Of a stretch of 64,000 bases of DNA, positions 60,800 to 64,000 are shown one piece after another. A program made the position numbers and the translations under genes. The DNA lies in assembly GCA_963839535.1 (NCBI GenBank), contig CAWIVF010000006.1, positions 248,001 to 312,000 of the forward strand, written 5' to 3'. The stretch is from RHKX01 sp963839535. GTDB taxonomy: Bacteria; Actinomycetota; Thermoleophilia; Solirubrobacterales; 70-9. The notes beneath the pieces were generated by a model. That model made no database searches. It was not told where the DNA came from and saw only the letters and a program-made list of their open reading frames with translations. Within the stretch, counting starts at the first letter, position 1; each line of letters starts with the position of its first letter.

Positions 60800-61279
60800 A
60801 GCCGACGAAGCGATCGTGAGGGACGCAACGGCGAGGCCGAGCGCAGCCTCGGAGCTGTCCCGACCGGCCACCCGCCGCTGCGCCGCGGCCTCTTCGGGTA
60901 CCGGACCGAGGACGTCGACCAGGCGTTCGAGGCCCGCGACACGGAGCTCGCCGAGCTGCGCCAGGACGTCGCCGCCCTGTGGCTGGCGTTCTCGCAGCAC
61001 GACCGGCTGATTCGCGCGGCGCTCGAAGTATCGGCCTCACCGCCGCCCGCCCCCGCCGCACCGGCTCAGGCGGCCGCCGCCCGCCGCCGCTGCACCCGTG
61101 CCGCGGATTCCGCGGCGCCGATCAACCGGCAGCTCGAGGATCTCGATCAGGTTCTCGCCGCCATCGAGTCGGCCACCCAGACCCTCGAGCGGACCTACGC
61201 CGAGGAGACCGGCGCCGCCGGGCAGGCCGGCGAGGCCGGCGGACCGGCCGAGAGCGGGGACGAAGCGGCCACGCATTAG
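60800..61279 (+). CDS. DivIVA-like coiled-coil protein, probably leaderless
   Basis: 159 residues from GTG 60800. RRGLFGYRTEDVDQAFEARD is similar to the DivIVA/GpsB N-terminal motif (RGYxxxEVDxF), followed by a coil (LAELRQDVAALWLAFSQ), an Ala/Pro linker and a second helix (INRQLEDLDQVLAAIESATQ). TATACT at 60786-60791 lies nine bases before the GTG, so the mRNA may have no leader. Overlaps the convergent PRC gene by four bases. Confidence 0.72.
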   Translation, partial: SRRSDREGRNGEAERSLGAVPTGHPPLRRGLFGYRTEDVDQAFEARDTELAELRQDVAALWLAFSQHDRLIRAALEVSASPPPAPAAPAQAAAARRRCTRAADSAAPINRQLEDLDQVLAAIESATQTLERTYAEETGAAGQAGEAGGPAESGDEAATH

Positions 61280-61668
61280 GCGGAGGGCACCGAGCCCTCC
61301 GCGCCGGGCGAGCGCGATGCCGTCCCGTGCAGCGTGTCCTCCGGGACACCGAAGTGCTCGGCGAGCCGGCGCTCGTCCTCCCGGCTGAGGCCCTCAGCGG
61401 GATCGACCTCGGGGGCCGTCCGCACCTTGTCCCGCGAGAACGGGATCCAGACGTGACCGCCGGCATGGGCGGCGAAGGGGGCCGGGATCGCGGAGCGGCG
61501 CCCGAAGCGGCCGCGACGGATGACGAACCAGGTCGGCGTCTGGGCGGCGGCATCGACGAGGAGCGACTCGATCCGGCCGACCGGCGTCCCCCCCATGTCG
61601 TCCACGCGCGCACCGATCCAGCCGGCGGCCTCCTCGGCGTCGGGAAGGTTCTCGAGGGGCTCAGCCAT
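61276..61668 (-). CDS. PRC-barrel domain protein
   Basis: 130 residues: EEAAGWIGARVDDMGGTPVG, RIESLLVDAAAQTPTWFVIR, GGHVWIPFSRDKVRTAPEVD, and a C-terminal ERRLAEHFGVPED. Third member of the local PRC family. Its start overlaps the meaB stop by eight bases, so it is coupled to meaB. Confidence 0.83.
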   Translation of the reverse strand: MAEPLENLPDAEEAAGWIGARVDDMGGTPVGRIESLLVDAAAQTPTWFVIRRGRFGRRSAIPAPFAAHAGGHVWIPFSRDKVRTAPEVDPAEGLSREDERRLAEHFGVPEDTLHGTASRSPGAEGSVPSA

Positions 61669-62611
61669 CGCGATCGAGCTCGAGCAGGCGCACGGCGGCC
61701 GTCGCCGGGTCGGTCTCGCGGCTGACGACGCGCTCCAGCAGCTCGGCGACCTCGGGGTCCTCGGCGATCCGCGCCTCGAGCTCCCGCCTGATCCGCGCCG
61801 CGGCCAGCCCGAGGACCTCGCTGCGCAGGTTGCGGGCGCGCCGCTGCTCGAGCGTGCCGGTCTCCTCGACGTGCGCGCGGTGCGAGTCGATCGCGTCGAG
61901 GACCTCGGCGACGCCCTCGCCCTTCGACGCGACGGTCTTGATGATCGGGACCTTCCAGTCGCCGCTCGGGCCGAGTGAAAGCGCCGTGCGGACCTCGCGG
62001 ACCATCGTGTCGGCCAGCGGGTGCTCGGCCTTGTTGACCACGATCACGTCGGGGATCTCCATCACCCCCGCCTTGAGGGCCTGGATCGAGTCGCCCGAAC
62101 CCGGCATCAGCGCCAGCACGACCGTGTCGGCGTGGTCGACGACGTCGATCTCCGCCTGGCCGACGCCGACCGTCTCGAGCAGGACGTCGTCGAAGCCGGC
62201 GGCGTCCATGACCAGAGCCGCCTGCAGCGCCGCCTCCGCCAGCCCGCCCAGCGCGCCCCTGCTCGCCATCGAGCGGATGAAGACGCCCTCGTCGAGGAAG
62301 TGCTCGGCGAGCCTGATCCGGTCGCCGAGCAGGGCGCCGCGGGTGAACGGGCTCGAGGGGTCGATCGAGAGCACGCCGACGCGCCGCTCGCGCTCGCGCA
62401 GCTCGCGGACGAGGGCGCCGATGAGGGTGCTCTTGCCGACCCCGGGCGGCCCGGTGAAGCCGATGATGCGCGCGTCGCCCGTCTGCGGATAGAGCTCGGC
62501 GACGAGGGCCGCGCCCTCCGGATCCCCGTTCTCGATCAGGGAGATCGCCCGCCCGAGGGCGCGCTTCTCGCGGTCGAGCAGCCGCTGGGTCAGGTCGGTG
62601 GACGCGGGCAT
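61661..62611 (-). CDS. meaB: Methylmalonyl-CoA-mutase-associated GTPase MeaB
   Basis: G3E GTPase that chaperones B12-dependent acyl-CoA mutases. Walker A GFTGPPGVGKSTLIGAL, SIDPSSPFTRGALLGDRIR, LETVGVGQAEIDVVDHADT, guanine motif VVNKAEHPLA. 316 residues, normal. About 20 kb from the mutase genes, which it probably serves. Intact. Confidence 0.94.
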   Translation of the reverse strand: MPASTDLTQRLLDREKRALGRAISLIENGDPEGAALVAELYPQTGDARIIGFTGPPGVGKSTLIGALVRELRERERRVGVLSIDPSSPFTRGALLGDRIRLAEHFLDEGVFIRSMASRGALGGLAEAALQAALVMDAAGFDDVLLETVGVGQAEIDVVDHADTVVLALMPGSGDSIQALKAGVMEIPDVIVVNKAEHPLADTMVREVRTALSLGPSGDWKVPIIKTVASKGEGVAEVLDAIDSHRAHVEETGTLEQRRARNLRSEVLGLAAARIRRELEARIAEDPEVAELLERVVSRETDPATAAVRLLELDRDG

Positions 62612-62698
62612 CTGGCGCCGGATGATGGCAGGGCACCGGGCGGACGTCGGCTCGGGCCACGGGCTCGGCTCGATCGCGCGAGCCTATGATCCGGCCCC

Positions 62699-63437
62699 GT
62701 GAGCGGCGCCACCGTCACAGAGAGGGACGAGCCCGTCGCCGCAACCGCCGCGACGGTGCGCGAGCTGCCCGCCGAGACCGCCCGCGGGCCCCTCGCGGCG
62801 CTGCGCTTCGCGGCCCGCAACGGGATGCTCACGCCCGAGTACGCCCGGCTCCTCGCCCGCTACCTGCGCCTGCGCCTGCTGACGCACGGCCGGCCGCCGC
62901 TGGCGCACCGACGGCATGGTCTTCCTCGGCCCCCGCCTGCAGCTGCAGATCGGCCGCAGCGGCCAGATCCGCTTCGGCCGGTTCGTCTGGGTCGGCGAGG
63001 GGACGAAGATCCGCTGCCACGAGGGCGTCGTCGAGATCGGCGCCAAGACGGTGATCGGCCAGGAGGTGACGATCTCCGCCTACCAGCGGGTCCGGATCGG
63101 CGAGCAGTGCGTGATCGCCGACCGCGCGATGTTCATCGACTTCGATCACGTCGTCGTCGACACCGAGACCCCGATCCGCCTCCAGGGCATCTACAAGCGC
63201 GACGTGACCGTCGGATCGAACGTCTGGATCGGCTACGGCGCCCAGATCCTGCGCGGCGTGACGATCGGCGACAACGCGATCATCGGCGCCAGCTCGGTGG
63301 TCACGCGCGACATCCCCGCCAACGGCGTCGCCGTCGGCACGCCGGCACGGGTGGTGCGGATGCGCCCCGTCCCCGAGCGGCTGAGCTGGCCCAACCCGGT
63401 CGAGCCCGCCGAGTACGGCCCGCCCGGCCCCCGCTAG
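62699..63437 (+). CDS. Left-handed beta-helix acyltransferase (one frameshift)
   Basis: GTG 62699. N-terminal helical region (PLAALRFAARNGMLTPEYAR), then after a shift near 62910 hexapeptide repeats: VGEGTKIRCHEGVVEIGAKT, VGSNVWIGYGAQILRGVTIG, IIGASSVVTRDIPANGVAVG, the signature of CysE/LacA/WbbJ acetyltransferases. About 245 residues. Likely O-acetylates a surface sugar; the exact acceptor is unknown. Next to a glycosyltransferase. Confidence 0.86.
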
Positions 63438-63633
63438 CTGCCGGGAGGCGGCGTGGTCGCCGGCAGCCGGCCCTCGGCGCGCAGCGTCTCGACGATCTCG
63501 GCCAGGGCGTGGCGGGGGATGCCGAGGTCGTCGACGATCTTCCTCTCGCTCATGCCGGCGCGGAGCCGCTCGAGCACCTCGGCCTGCCGCTTCGGGCTGG
63601 CGCCGCTGGGTAGATGCCTTCGAACTCGGCCAT
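63434..63633 (-). CDS. Small HTH-like protein (one frameshift)
   Basis: Too broken to appear as one frame. ATG complement of 63631-63633: MAEFEGIYPS; a one-base change near 63610 gives GASPKRQAEVLERLRAGMSE-RKIVDDLGIPRHALAEIVET, a helix-turn-helix-like stretch, ending PPPGS at TAG 63434-63436. About 66 residues. Overlaps the convergent acyltransferase stop. Family not recognised. Confidence 0.5.
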
Positions 63634-63674
63634 GGCGGGATGATCGCCGATCCGGGCGGCGGTTTCCAGTCGCT

Positions 63675-64000
63675 TCAGCGCGCCTCGCGCACCGAGCGCT
63701 GGCCGCGGCGGGAGCCGGCCAGCTCCTCGTAGACCTCGGCGGTGCGCCGGGCGACGTCGTTCCAGTCGAACCGGAGGACGTGCTCGGTGGCGTCGGCCAC
63801 GAGCCGGGCGGTGAGCTCGGAGTCGGTCAGGACCGTCTCCATCATCCGGCCGAGCTCCTCGGGGTCGCGGGTGCGGAAGCGCAGGCCGACCTCGCCGTGC
63901 GGGACGACCTCCCGCAGGCCGCCGGTGTCGGCGACGATGCAGGGGCAGCCGGAGGCCATCGCCTCCAGCGCGACGAGGCCGAAGGGCTCGTAGATCGAGG
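63675..64000 (-). CDS. Family-4 glycosyltransferase, C-terminal part (cut by window edge)
   Basis: Runs off the right edge. SIYEPFGLVALEAMASGCPC is the GT4 nucleotide-sugar motif (E-x7-E), followed by IVADTGGLREVVPHGEVGLR and the C-terminal helix FDWNDVARRTAEVYEELAG. Retaining GT-B glycosyltransferase such as a mannosyltransferase or glycogen/sucrose-synthase relative. 109 residues visible. Confidence 0.9.
   Translation of the reverse strand, partial: SIYEPFGLVALEAMASGCPCIVADTGGLREVVPHGEVGLRFRTRDPEELGRMMETVLTDSELTARLVADATEHVLRFDWNDVARRTAEVYEELAGSRRGQRSVREAR

Overview
The window reads as a chromosomal segment of a high-GC actinobacterium, most likely of the class Thermoleophilia (Solirubrobacterales-like). 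This rests on the very high GC, the GC-rich third codon positions, the mix of families (DUF2277, DUF2237, EtfBA/ETF-QO, IcmA/IcmB-type mutase, MMPL/TetR) and the order rpmE-prfA-prmC-tsaC ... wecA ... atp, a conserved actinobacterial arrangement. The taxonomic call is inference. No rRNA, tRNA, CRISPR array, insertion sequence or phage gene was found.

Layout. 1-5.9 kb (minus): F-type ATP synthase operon, atpI-like-B-E-F-H-A-G-D, with D cut by the left edge. 6.1-14.1 kb: a CDF metal exporter (plus), then on the minus strand wecA, a DUF354 glycosyltransferase, glyA, rpiB, tsaC, prmC, prfA and rpmE. 14.1-30.6 kb: an accessory mosaic of an MMPL exporter with its TetR regulator and a divergent hydrolase, small conserved proteins, ArsC, an MBL-fold hydrolase, TetR, an ArsR-SRPBCC pair, VOC proteins, a P450, two tandem zinc-ribbon miniproteins, a CocE-type hydrolase, a cupin and a serine/threonine kinase of lower GC. 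30.7-48.5 kb: an RCK-type membrane protein, ETF-QO/EtfA/EtfB, a tandem pair of NHL/RTX-repeat secreted proteins (one decayed), a two-subunit B12 acyl-CoA mutase, an Rpf-like protein, an amidase, a HAD phosphatase, a thiolase and leucyl aminopeptidase. 48.5-61.3 kb: a GAF-GGDEF-EAL protein behind a sigma-28-type promoter, an acyl-CoA dehydrogenase, three coiled-coil/Pro-rich proteins, a 46-residue membrane miniprotein, a fusion of a c-di-GMP-binding MshEN domain to a processive family-2 glycosyltransferase, a multi-spanning membrane partner, a DivIVA-like protein and PRC-barrel proteins. 61.6-64 kb: MeaB, a hexapeptide acyltransferase, an HTH miniprotein and a truncated family-4 glycosyltransferase.

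How genes work together. The ETF, thiolase, acyl-CoA dehydrogenase, mutase and MeaB genes fit fatty-acid or branched acyl-CoA catabolism feeding electrons to quinone. The most interesting unit is 48.5-59.1 kb. One protein carries every motif needed to make and degrade c-di-GMP, and about 4 kb downstream a polysaccharide-synthase-like enzyme carries both 24-residue c-di-GMP-binding motifs with the canonical 5-residue spacer. I propose a c-di-GMP-controlled surface-polysaccharide system, possibly tied to a motility-type sigma factor.

Quality warning. About half of the long genes, including single-copy essential ones (prfA, prmC, wecA, atpA), are interrupted by one-base shifts, both insertions and deletions. 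This looks like uncorrected sequencing or assembly error rather than biology. Gene coordinates below span the whole reconstructed gene and each suspected shift is noted. The exception is the NHL-repeat copy at 35.7-37.3 kb, whose damage is much denser than in its neighbour and looks like real decay.
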